DNA of 9,637 bases from an uncultured Flavobacteriales bacterium (GTDB taxonomy: Bacteria > Bacteroidota > Bacteroidia > Flavobacteriales > BACL11), in NCBI GenBank assembly GCA_950069165.1, contig CATMIT010000057.1, positions 1 through 9,637 of the forward strand. Reading direction: 5' to 3'. This document shows positions 1-6,949 of the stretch, in pieces. Numbering within the stretch: the stretch's first letter is position 1; each line of letters begins with the position of its first letter. The notes under the pieces were generated by a model, which was not told the DNA's origin, did not search any database, and saw only the letters and a list, made by a program, of their open reading frames with translations. The translations under genes and the position numbers were made by a program.

Positions 1-701
1 CGCTAAAAGATAATGCTGATTTTCTGTTTAGCATTGGTGGAGATGGCACTTTATTAGGATCGGTTACTCTTATTAGAGATAGTAATATTCCTATTTTGGG
101 AATAAATACTGGTCGGCTTGGTTTCATTTCAAGTATTTCTACTGACCAAATTGAATCGGCAATAAATGATGTGCTCAACAATAATTTTGAAATTAAAAGA
201 CGAACACTACTTTGCTTGGAAACAGAAAATAATTTGTTCGGAAAAGTAAATTTTGCCCTAAATGAAGTAGCCATTGTAAAAAAGGACACTTCCTCCATGA
301 TTCGGATTGATGCTTTTTTGAATGATGAATTCTTAAATTCCTATTGGGCGGATGGTCTGGTTATTGCAACCCCAACTGGATCAACAGGATATTCTCTTTC
401 TTGCGGTGGCCCCATTATTATTCCAGGAACTGACAATGTAATTATCACCCCTATTGCACCACACAATTTGAATGTTCGACCTATTGTGCTTAGTGATGAT
501 AACATTATTAAATTAAAAGTAGCAGACAAAGATCAATTGGCGCTTGTATCACTCGACTCGCGTTTCAGGGCTTTTGACTCTTCTAATTCGCTTATCATAA
601 AAAAAGCCGATTTCAAGATAAACCTTATTGAACCACAATCTCATTCTTTTATCTCTACCATTAGGAGTAAGTTAATGTGGGGAATTGATAAAAGAAATTA
701 A
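1..701 (+). CDS. nadK: NAD kinase, 5' end cut off by the window
   Basis: NAD kinase phosphorylates NAD to NADP in the cytoplasm, using ATP or polyphosphate, and so sets the NADP(H) pool. The reading frame is open from the window edge, with the first complete codon at base 3, and stops with TAA at 699-701. About 232 residues are present. Family members are usually near 290 residues, so roughly the first 60 are missing. The hallmark GGDGT loop with its catalytic Asp is encoded at 36-50. An NE pair (ALNEVAI) lies near 261-266, and the glycine-rich nucleotide-binding segment (DGLVIATPTGSTGYS, then GGPI) starts at 351. A TTG codon at 96 could be mistaken for the start, but the GGDGT motif lies upstream of it in the same frame. 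The next gene begins 63 bases downstream, after a likely new promoter. The family assignment is secure. Confidence 0.96.
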   Translation, partial: LKDNADFLFSIGGDGTLLGSVTLIRDSNIPILGINTGRLGFISSISTDQIESAINDVLNNNFEIKRRTLLCLETENNLFGKVNFALNEVAIVKKDTSSMIRIDAFLNDEFLNSYWADGLVIATPTGSTGYSLSCGGPIIIPGTDNVIITPIAPHNLNVRPIVLSDDNIIKLKVADKDQLALVSLDSRFRAFDSSNSLIIKKADFKINLIEPQSHSFISTIRSKLMWGIDKRN

Positions 702-732
702 ATTAAAAAAGCCAAAAAAATTGAAATATCCC

Positions 733-740
733 TATATTTG
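733..740 (+). promoter_or_regulatory. Bacteroidota-type -7 promoter element before the PorG-like gene
   Basis: The octamer TATATTTG matches the TAnnTTTG -7 consensus described for the primary sigma factor of Bacteroidota. It lies in the gap after nadK, 24 bases before the ATG at 765, which would give a leader of about 15-20 bases. I see no good TTTG -33 element 17-23 bases upstream, where the sequence is A-rich. The call therefore rests on one box and its position. An identical octamer precedes the first OmpH gene. Confidence 0.45.
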
Positions 741-764
741 CCTGATGAAAATTTTTACAATTTT

Positions 765-1652
765 ATGATAAGAAACTATAAAAAAAAACCATTAAGAAAA
801 ATTGGAATTGCAATTATTAGCCTACTTTGTTTTTCCTTTTTTAGCAATCCTACAAATGCTCAAGTAGTTTCATCTACTGAAATTGGCATTATGGGAGGTG
901 GCTCTTATTATTTGGGCGATATCAACAATAAGCATTTCGATTATATGATGCCAAGTGGAGGAATTGTTATTCGAAAAAATATCGACAGAAGAATTGTTGT
1001 AAAAGGAGCATTGCTTTTAGGATATATAAGAGCAGATGATTCCCGAAATGCAAAGGATACTGCAAATTTTAATAGAAATTTACATTTCCGTTCGCCCATT
1101 TATGAGCTTTCCGGCCAAATAGAATTCAACTTTTTGCCATATGAAACAGGTAATTCTTTGTATCCTTTTACCCCTTTTATTTTTGCAGGAGTTTCTCTTT
1201 TCCGTTTTAACCCGCAAGCAGAAGCAAGCAATGGAGAATGGGTAGAATTGCAGCTATTAGGCACAGAAGGGCAAGGCACAAGCGCTTTTCCAAATCGAAA
1301 AAAATATGCTCTTACGCAATTCTCCATTCCTATGGGAGGAGGATTTAAGATTGCTGTAAATAAAACATTCAATATTATTTTGGAATACGGCATTCGTAAA
1401 ACTTTTACCGATTATTTGGATGATGTCAGCACTACTTATGCTGGAAGTCCTACGGAATGGACTACTTCTACTTCTGGGAGTTTAAATCTAGAGATGGCTG
1501 ACAGAAATCTTGCTGTAGATCCCTTTGGGATACAAATACCTAAAACAGAAGGGATGCAAAGAGGAAACTCAAAAGATAATGATTGGTATACTTTTACTGG
1601 CATCACCCTTTCTTTCAAGATTTTATCAGAGAAAGAAAGGTGCAACTACTAA
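765..1652 (+). CDS. porG: PorG-like outer-membrane beta-barrel protein (DUF6089 family), probable type IX secretion component
   Basis: This is a predicted outer-membrane barrel of 295 residues. Residues 1-32 form a signal peptide: a basic Arg/Lys stretch, a hydrophobic core around residues 13-27, and cleavage after Ala32 (NA|Q). The mature N-terminus (TEIGIMGGGSYYLGDIN) is the typical opening of the DUF6089/PorG family. It is followed by alternating polar and aromatic strands and a final strand (YTFTGITLSFKI). In Porphyromonas gingivalis, PorG is an outer-membrane part of the type IX secretion system, and as I recall its gene also lies directly before uppS, bamA and two OmpH genes, which supports the name. 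A TTG at 738 would add nine residues, but it overlaps the likely -7 promoter box, so the ATG at 765 is preferred. The barrel and family call is firm. The T9SS role is inferred from family and gene order. Confidence 0.8.
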   Translation: MIRNYKKKPLRKIGIAIISLLCFSFFSNPTNAQVVSSTEIGIMGGGSYYLGDINNKHFDYMMPSGGIVIRKNIDRRIVVKGALLLGYIRADDSRNAKDTANFNRNLHFRSPIYELSGQIEFNFLPYETGNSLYPFTPFIFAGVSLFRFNPQAEASNGEWVELQLLGTEGQGTSAFPNRKKYALTQFSIPMGGGFKIAVNKTFNIILEYGIRKTFTDYLDDVSTTYAGSPTEWTTSTSGSLNLEMADRNLAVDPFGIQIPKTEGMQRGNSKDNDWYTFTGITLSFKILSEKERCNY

Positions 1653-1676
1653 TTCTAAAAAATATTTAGGAATAAG

Positions 1677-2411
1677 ATGGCTTTGATAGAGCAGATAGAA
1701 AAAGAAAATTTACCAAAGCATATTGCCATCACTATGGATGGAAATGGCCGTTGGGCAGAAGGTAAGGGAAAATTTCGTGTTTTTGGACATCAACATGGTG
1801 TAAAATCGGTAAGAGAAGCGGTAGAAACAGCAGCCGAAATTGGCATAAAATATCTTACCCTTTATGCTTTTTCTACTGAAAACTGGAAGCGTTCTGAAAG
1901 GGAAGTAAATGCACTGATGACTTTGCTGATAAGCACTATTAGTAAGGAAACCAAAACATTAATGAAAAATGATATTTGCCTTAATGCTATTGGGAACCTT
2001 GGTCAGCTTCCAAAAAAATGCAAACAGGAATTGGAGCAAGCCATTGAAAAGACAAAAAACAACAAACGAATGACACTCATCTTGGCTCTGAGTTATAGTG
2101 GAAGATGGGAAATAGTAAATGCCGTAAATAAGATTCTTCATGACTCAAAAAATAACTTAGCAAAAGAAATAACGGAAGATATTTTTCAGCAATATTTAAA
2201 TACAAAAGGCGTTCCTGACCCTGAGCTTTTAATCAGAACATCTGGGGAGCACAGAATCAGTAATTTTTTACTTTGGCAAATTGCCTATTCTGAATTGTAT
2301 TTTACTGATACTTTGTGGCCCGATTTTAGAAAAGAGGATTTGATAAAAGCTATTATAGATTATCAAAAAAGAGAAAGAAGGTTCGGAAAAACAAAAGCAC
2401 AGATAAAATAA
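1677..2411 (+). CDS. uppS: Isoprenyl transferase (undecaprenyl diphosphate synthase type)
   Basis: This cis-prenyltransferase adds isopentenyl diphosphate units to farnesyl diphosphate to make the long polyprenyl diphosphate that carries peptidoglycan and surface-glycan precursors. It works at the cytoplasmic face of the inner membrane. The product is 244 residues, a normal length. The signature HIAITMDGNGRWA lies at 15-27, with catalytic Asp21. The TLYAFSTENWKR segment lies at 61-72. The C-terminal block DPELLIRTSGE lies at 181-191, with Arg187, Arg193 and Glu206 at the same spacing as the E. coli substrate-binding residues Arg194, Arg200 and Glu213. An AGGA at 1668-1671 lies five bases before the ATG, one of the few Shine-Dalgarno-like sites here. 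The gene is 24 bases after the PorG-like gene and 6 bases before bamA, so co-transcription is likely. Product chain length cannot be read from the sequence. Confidence 0.95.
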   Translation: MALIEQIEKENLPKHIAITMDGNGRWAEGKGKFRVFGHQHGVKSVREAVETAAEIGIKYLTLYAFSTENWKRSEREVNALMTLLISTISKETKTLMKNDICLNAIGNLGQLPKKCKQELEQAIEKTKNNKRMTLILALSYSGRWEIVNAVNKILHDSKNNLAKEITEDIFQQYLNTKGVPDPELLIRTSGEHRISNFLLWQIAYSELYFTDTLWPDFRKEDLIKAIIDYQKRERRFGKTKAQIK

Positions 2412-2417
2412 TAAGAA

Positions 2418-4949
2418 TTGAAAAAACAAATCATCATACTCATTGCCCTTTTTTGGGGATTTACACAAACTAAGGCACAAGTTGCCCTGCACAAGGATTT
2501 ATCGGTTATTGAATACAACAACCCAAGCGAATATATTATTGGAGGCATCACTATTTCAGGAACAAAATACTTGGACCACAACACTCTAATCAATATTTCA
2601 GGATTGAAAGTGGGAGAAAAAATAATTGTACCAGGAGAAAATATAAGCTCTGCCATCAAAAAATTGTGGAAACAAGGCTTGTTTGCCGATATTAAAGTTT
2701 CAGCTACTAAAATTCAAGGCAATAGTATTTTTTTAGATTTTTATGTAGAGGAACACCCGCGTTTATCCAAATTTAAATTTGTAGGCAAACTAAAAAAATC
2801 GGACATTACTACCATAAAAGAGAAGTTGAAATTGATGAAGGGAAAAATCCTGACTCAAAATATTGTAAACAACAGCAAGCAAAAAATAAAGGATTATTTT
2901 ATTGAAAAAGGATTTTTAAATATTGTGGTTTCCACCATTCAAACTACCGATTCTACCCTTGTCAATTCTACTATTTTGGTTTTTACTATCGATAAAAAGA
3001 AGAAGGTGAAAATTAATGAAATAAAATTTATCGGCCTAAAAGAAAGGGAGGTTAAGACGAAAAACATTTTTGGGAAAGAGCAACCTTATATTCTATCGGT
3101 TAAGAAGCTTAAAAGAACCATGAAAGATACCAAAGAAAAAAAATGGTATCGAATTTTTAAGGCTTCCAAATTTTTGGCGAATGCTTATAAAACGGATAAG
3201 AATAGCATTATTGAAAAGTACAATGAAAAAGGATTTAGGGATGCAAGAATTATTAGCGATACTACCTATCTTAATGCAGATAACACCCTAAATATTCAGC
3301 TTACAATTAATGAGGGAAACCCTTATTATTTCAGAAAAATTTCCTGGGTTGGAAATCAGAAATTTAGTAATGAAGAGTTAGATAAATTACTGGGGATTAA
3401 AAAAGGTGATATTTTTGACCAAAGCATTTTGGATAGTCGTCTTTTTGGAAATCCGAATGGCACAGATATTAGCTCATTATATTTAGATGATGGTTATCTT
3501 TTCTTTAATATTACACCTGTTGAAGTGGCAACCAATAACGATTCTATCGATTTGGAAATACGGGTTTATGAAGGCAAACAAGCGAGATTAAATAGGGTTA
3601 CCGTAATTGGTAATTCAAAAACCAACGACCATGTGGTAATGCGAGAAATCAGAACAAAACCAGGTGATTTATTTAATCGATCAAATATTATTCGCTCGCA
3701 AAGGGAATTGGCTCAGTTGGGCTATTTTGATCCTGAAAAATTAAATGTGGATATTGACCCAGACCCAATAAAACATACCGTAGATGTAGGATATATTGTA
3801 GCTGAAAAACCTTCGGACCAAATTAATTTACAAGGTGGTTGGGGTGCCGGAAGGGTAGTTGGTTCATTAGGGCTTGTGTTTAATAATTTTTCGGCAAGAA
3901 ACTTTTTTAAGAAAAATGCTTGGACCCCACTCCCCTCAGGGGACGGACAAAAACTTTCTTTGACTGCATCCTCAAATGGAATTTACTATCAAAATTACAA
4001 CATCTCATTTACTGAACCATGGCTTGGCGGGAAAAAACCAACTTCATTTAGCATTTCTTTATACAGATCCGTTTCTTCTAATGGACAAACAGGAGAAGAT
4101 AGAGAATCCATTGAAATTAAAGGGGCAACTATTGGATTGGGGAAACGACTAAAATTTCCTGATGATTATTTCACCCTTTTTCAAAATATCAATTTCCAGC
4201 AATATGAATTAAAAAATTCCACATCTTTCTTTTCATACACTAATGGCTATTCAAATAATATGAGTTATGGTATTACCTTTGGCAGAAGCTCGGTTGACCA
4301 GCCTACTTTTCCCAGAAAAGGTTCTAATTTTTCTTTGAGTTTAAAGCTTACTCCTCCTTACTCTTTGTTTGATGGAGTGGATGATTACATTACATTGGAT
4401 GATCAAGAAAAATACAAATGGATTGAGTATTACAAATGGAAATGGAAATCAACTTGGTATACATCTTTTGCCAACAAATTGGTTTTAGGTACCCGGATTG
4501 AAATGGGACTTTTAGGTGCTTATAATAATGATTTGGGGGTTTCGCCTTTCGAAAGATACTATGTGGGTGGTGATGGTTTATCTGGTTATGGAAGAATAAT
4601 GGACGGAAGGGAATTAGTAGCATTAAGAGGATATTCTAATAACTCTTTATCGCCAACTACTGGAGGTATAATCTATAATAAATACACAGCCGAACTAAGG
4701 TATGCCATCAGTTTGAATCCTACTTCAACAGTATATGTGTTAGGGTTTTTGGAAGCTGGTGATTCTTGGAGCAATTTTGATTCATTTAATCCGTTTCAGG
4801 TTAAGCGTTCGGCAGGGTTTGGTGTGAGGATTATGCTGCCTATGTTTGGCCTTATGGGCTTGGATTATGGTTGGGGATATGATGATATTCCTGGTAATCC
4901 GGAGGCTGGTGGAGGACAGTTCCATTTTTCAATCGGTCAACAGTTTTAA
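2418..4949 (+). CDS. bamA: Outer-membrane protein assembly factor BamA (Omp85), TTG start
   Basis: BamA is the central subunit of the barrel assembly machinery and inserts folded barrel proteins into the outer membrane. The product is 843 residues. A signal peptide covers residues 1-20 (cleavage KA|Q). Five POTRA domains follow at roughly 40-112, 115-193, 196-299, 302-386 and 389-463, and the barrel runs from about 468 to the end. The loop-6 motif appears as LRGY at 736-739, equivalent to VRGF/Y. The last strand ends in a terminal Phe (FSIGQQF), as expected of a beta-signal. POTRA3 carries a Lys-rich insertion at about 212-260, which I recall from other Bacteroidota BamA proteins. The start must be TTG at 2418: the preceding in-frame codon at 2412 is followed only by Glu (GAA... 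wait-free reading AAG/GAA is absent), and the frame is closed by TAA at 2412-2414, while the signal peptide begins directly at the TTG. It lies 6 bases after uppS. Confidence 0.95.
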   Translation: MKKQIIILIALFWGFTQTKAQVALHKDLSVIEYNNPSEYIIGGITISGTKYLDHNTLINISGLKVGEKIIVPGENISSAIKKLWKQGLFADIKVSATKIQGNSIFLDFYVEEHPRLSKFKFVGKLKKSDITTIKEKLKLMKGKILTQNIVNNSKQKIKDYFIEKGFLNIVVSTIQTTDSTLVNSTILVFTIDKKKKVKINEIKFIGLKEREVKTKNIFGKEQPYILSVKKLKRTMKDTKEKKWYRIFKASKFLANAYKTDKNSIIEKYNEKGFRDARIISDTTYLNADNTLNIQLTINEGNPYYFRKISWVGNQKFSNEELDKLLGIKKGDIFDQSILDSRLFGNPNGTDISSLYLDDGYLFFNITPVEVATNNDSIDLEIRVYEGKQARLNRVTVIGNSKTNDHVVMREIRTKPGDLFNRSNIIRSQRELAQLGYFDPEKLNVDIDPDPIKHTVDVGYIVAEKPSDQINLQGGWGAGRVVGSLGLVFNNFSARNFFKKNAWTPLPSGDGQKLSLTASSNGIYYQNYNISFTEPWLGGKKPTSFSISLYRSVSSNGQTGEDRESIEIKGATIGLGKRLKFPDDYFTLFQNINFQQYELKNSTSFFSYTNGYSNNMSYGITFGRSSVDQPTFPRKGSNFSLSLKLTPPYSLFDGVDDYITLDDQEKYKWIEYYKWKWKSTWYTSFANKLVLGTRIEMGLLGAYNNDLGVSPFERYYVGGDGLSGYGRIMDGRELVALRGYSNNSLSPTTGGIIYNKYTAELRYAISLNPTSTVYVLGFLEAGDSWSNFDSFNPFQVKRSAGFGVRIMLPMFGLMGLDYGWGYDDIPGNPEAGGGQFHFSIGQQF

Positions 4950-4953
4950 TTTA

Positions 4954-4961
4954 TATATTTG
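4954..4961 (+). promoter_or_regulatory. Bacteroidota-type -7 promoter element before the first OmpH gene
   Basis: TATATTTG lies five bases after the bamA stop and 19 bases before the ATG at 4981. It matches TAnnTTTG and is identical to the octamer at 733-740. A T-run at 4925-4929, inside the end of bamA, lies at about the right distance for a -33 region but is not a TTTG match. It could give the chaperone genes transcription independent of bamA. Confidence 0.42.
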
Positions 4962-4980
4962 TAATCTTTTAAAAAAAATC

Positions 4981-5502
4981 ATGATGAAAAAAACAATTTT
5001 AATATTTATAGGCGCCTTTCTGCTTTCAGTAGGAACTTACGCTCAAAAATTCGCTTATGTAGATACAGACTATATCTTGAATAATATCCCTGAATTTAAT
5101 CAGGCACAAGATAAGCTAGATGAAATAACCAAGCAATGGCAAGAGGAAATTGAGGCGATTTATGCGGAAGTCGATAAAATGTATAGAGATTATCAAACCC
5201 AGGAAGTTCTGCTTACGGATGAGATGAAAACCAAAAGAGAAGAAGCTATTATTGCAAAAGAAAAATCGGCAAAAGATTTGCAAAAGAAACGATTTGGCCC
5301 AGAAGGAGATTTGTACGGAAAAAGACAAGAGTTAATAAAGCCTCTGCAAGATAAAGTATATGATGCCATTCAGCAATTGGCAGCTAACAGCAAATATGCT
5401 GTAATTTTTGATAGTTCAAGCGATTTGATAATGCTCTATTCAAATCCAAACTTAGATAAAAGCGATAAAATATTAAAAAATATGGGCTACATAGGAAAAT
5501 AA
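4981..5502 (+). CDS. OmpH/Skp-like periplasmic chaperone, first copy
   Basis: Skp-family proteins are trimeric periplasmic chaperones that hold unfolded outer-membrane proteins until BamA takes them. The product is 173 residues from the ATG at 4981, or 172 from the adjacent ATG at 4984. Both codons keep the same signal peptide, with cleavage after YA at residue 21 (A|Q). The mature protein opens with KFAYVDTDYILNNIPEF, the usual OmpH strand. A long charged helical stretch follows, rich in Glu, Lys and Gln and suited to the coiled-coil arms. The tail YAVIFDSSSDLIMLYSN returns to the core sheet. The frame extends upstream into bamA without a stop, but that extension lacks a signal-peptide N-terminus and reads bamA out of frame, so it is rejected. 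The gene follows bamA by 31 bases and has a second family member 34 bases downstream. The family call is firm, but the actual clients are inferred. Confidence 0.92.
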   Translation: MMKKTILIFIGAFLLSVGTYAQKFAYVDTDYILNNIPEFNQAQDKLDEITKQWQEEIEAIYAEVDKMYRDYQTQEVLLTDEMKTKREEAIIAKEKSAKDLQKKRFGPEGDLYGKRQELIKPLQDKVYDAIQQLAANSKYAVIFDSSSDLIMLYSNPNLDKSDKILKNMGYIGK

Positions 5503-5536
5503 AAATTAATAACTAATACAAAAACGAAAACAAAAA

Positions 5537-6040
5537 ATGAAGATAAAAAAAATCATAATTTTAAGCTTTTTAGCACTTTTAAGCTTTAGCACTTTTGCGC
5601 AAAACAAATTTGGATATATCGATTCTAGCGAATTACTATCCTTAATGCCGGAGAAGAAAACAGCAGAAGGAGAATTGCAAACTTTTGCTAAAAGCTTAGA
5701 ATCTCAACTTGGTGCAATGCAAGCGGAATACCAAGCATCTGTGCAGGATTACCAAGCAAATGAAGCCACTTATACCGATTTGGTAAAGCAAGATAAAATT
5801 GCAGAAATCACGAATTTGGAACAAAGAATTCAATCTTTCCAGCAAAATGCGCAAAATGCATTGCAGAAAAAAGAGCAAGAACTATTAGAGCCGATTTTAG
5901 CAAAAGCAAGAACTGCCATTGAAGATGTTGCCAAAGAAGGGGAATTCACTTATATTTTTGATTCCAGTATGGGAAGTATTCTTTATGCAGATGAAAATGA
6001 AAATGTGATGTCGCTTGTTAAAAAGAGATTAGGGCTTTAA
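5537..6040 (+). CDS. OmpH/Skp-like periplasmic chaperone, second copy
   Basis: This is a second OmpH/Skp family protein, 167 residues, presumably another holdase for outer-membrane protein precursors in the periplasm. The signal peptide covers residues 1-21 (FA|Q). The mature start KFGYIDSSELLSLMPE matches the first copy in pattern, and the end again has the FTYIFDSS core strand. The middle, about residues 45-115, is Gln- and Glu-rich and very likely a coiled coil. It differs from the more Lys- and Asp-rich middle of the first copy, so the pair is diverged rather than recently duplicated. No Shine-Dalgarno is visible. The leader before the ATG is almost all A (runs of A broken by C and G), as is common for Bacteroidota starts. 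A hairpin terminator follows, so this is probably the last gene of the bamA unit. Confidence 0.92.
   Translation: MKIKKIIILSFLALLSFSTFAQNKFGYIDSSELLSLMPEKKTAEGELQTFAKSLESQLGAMQAEYQASVQDYQANEATYTDLVKQDKIAEITNLEQRIQSFQQNAQNALQKKEQELLEPILAKARTAIEDVAKEGEFTYIFDSSMGSILYADENENVMSLVKKRLGL
5563..5596 (+). repeat. Imperfect tandem repeat inside a signal-peptide coding region
   Basis: Two adjacent copies, AAGCTTTTTAGCACTTTT (18 bases, 5563-5580) and AAGCTTTAGCACTTTT (16 bases, 5581-5596), differ only by two Ts. They encode part of the hydrophobic core of the second OmpH signal peptide (SFLALLSFSTF). The two-base length difference changes frame between copies, so the peptide itself is only partly repeated. 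Confidence 0.75.
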
Positions 6041-6062
6041 GCAAAGACAAAATCTAAAATTT

Positions 6063-6090
6063 AAAGCATCTTTTTTAGATGCTTTTATTT
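6063..6090 (+). terminator. Rho-independent terminator after the second OmpH gene
   Basis: A perfect 9-bp inverted repeat (AAAGCATCT at 6063-6071 and AGATGCTTT at 6077-6085) encloses a TTTTT loop and runs into a T-rich tail (TTTTATTT, 6083-6090). It starts 22 bases after the stop of the second OmpH gene and ends 11 bases before murI. It therefore separates the envelope-assembly genes from murI. No minus-strand gene converges here. The folding energy was not computed, and the stem is AT-rich. Confidence 0.8.
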
Positions 6091-6101
6091 ACTTTTAGCA
6101 A

Positions 6102-6902
6102 ATGCAAAATTTACCAATTGGCATATTCGATTCTGGAATTGGCGGGCTTACTGTTGCCTATGCTTTGAAGGAAAAACTCCCCAATGAATCTATTATTTAT
6201 TTCGGAGATACCGAGCATTTGCCTTATGGTGAAAAATCGGATGAAGCCATTCAAAATTTCAGTAAAAAAATTGCGCTATTTCTTCTTGAAAAAAAATGCA
6301 AATGTATTGTAATAGCTTGTAATAGCGCCTCATCAGTTGCCTTTGATATTATAAAAAATACAGTAAAAAATATTCCTGTTTTTAATGTAATTGACCCAGT
6401 AATAGAAAAAGTATCCAACAGTTGTAATGCATGTAAAGTAGGTGTAATCGGAACAAAAGCCACCATTAGTTCAAATATTTATAAAAGTAAAATAAATGCA
6501 AAATGTCCCAAAGCAATAGTCACTGCACTGGCAACACCTCTTTTGGCACCTATGATTGAAGAAAAATTTATAGACGGAGACATCAGCAAAAAGATTATTG
6601 CAAATTATTTATCCAATAAAGAATTGCAAAATATTGACCAGTTAATATTGGCTTGCACACATTATCCGCTTATTTACAATGAAATTAGAGATTACTATAA
6701 AGGGGAAATAAGTGTTATTAATTCTACAAATATTGTTGCCGAGCATATTGCTTCAGAGCTTAAAAATAAAACCCTACTAAATAATCAGTTTAAACCGAAA
6801 TACAAATTTTATGTTTCCAACTACACCAAAGCATTTGAAAAAAGCGCTCGTTTTTTCTTTCAAGAGAAAATCAAACTTAGAGAAGCTAATATCTGGAATT
6901 AA
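6102..6902 (+). CDS. murI: Glutamate racemase
   Basis: MurI interconverts L- and D-glutamate without a cofactor in the cytoplasm and supplies the D-glutamate of the peptidoglycan stem peptide. The product is 266 residues, a normal length. The family blocks are in order: GIFDSGIGGLTV at 7-18 (Asp10, Ser11), YFGDTEHLPYG at 33-43, the first catalytic cysteine at Cys73 in IACNSAS, and the second at Cys185 in LACTHYP with His187. Both racemization cysteines are present, so the enzyme should be active. It lies 61 bases after the second OmpH gene, across a terminator, so it probably has its own promoter. The best candidate is TACTTTTA at 6090-6097, a 7-of-8 match to the -7 consensus, but it is so close to the ATG that I do not list it separately. 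Other cysteines (66, 68, 108, 111, 135) have no known role. Confidence 0.96.
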   Translation: MQNLPIGIFDSGIGGLTVAYALKEKLPNESIIYFGDTEHLPYGEKSDEAIQNFSKKIALFLLEKKCKCIVIACNSASSVAFDIIKNTVKNIPVFNVIDPVIEKVSNSCNACKVGVIGTKATISSNIYKSKINAKCPKAIVTALATPLLAPMIEEKFIDGDISKKIIANYLSNKELQNIDQLILACTHYPLIYNEIRDYYKGEISVINSTNIVAEHIASELKNKTLLNNQFKPKYKFYVSNYTKAFEKSARFFFQEKIKLREANIWN

Positions 6903-6926
6903 CACTGAAAATAATTAGAGAATATG

Positions 6927-6934
6927 TAAGTTTG
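6927..6934 (+). promoter_or_regulatory. Bacteroidota-type -7 promoter element before nfu
   Basis: TAAGTTTG matches TAnnTTTG and lies in the 47-base gap between murI and the Nfu gene, 16 bases before the ATG at 6950. No clear TTTG -33 box is visible upstream. If used, it would give a very short leader and drive both the Nfu and the overlapping peptidase genes. Confidence 0.42.
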
Positions 6935-6949
6935 CAAAAATGAAAAAAA

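Noticed and set aside
4846..4980. A long N-terminal extension of the first OmpH protein reaching back into bamA.
   Set aside because: The extension has no ATG, reads bamA out of frame, and would bury a perfect signal peptide that begins at 4981.
6297..6440. Extra cysteines in MurI (66, 68, and a CxxC at 108-111) that might bind a metal or cluster, with an Nfu gene next door.
   Set aside because: No further ligand pattern is visible, MurI needs no cofactor, and the terminator and promoter arrangement gives no functional link to nfu.
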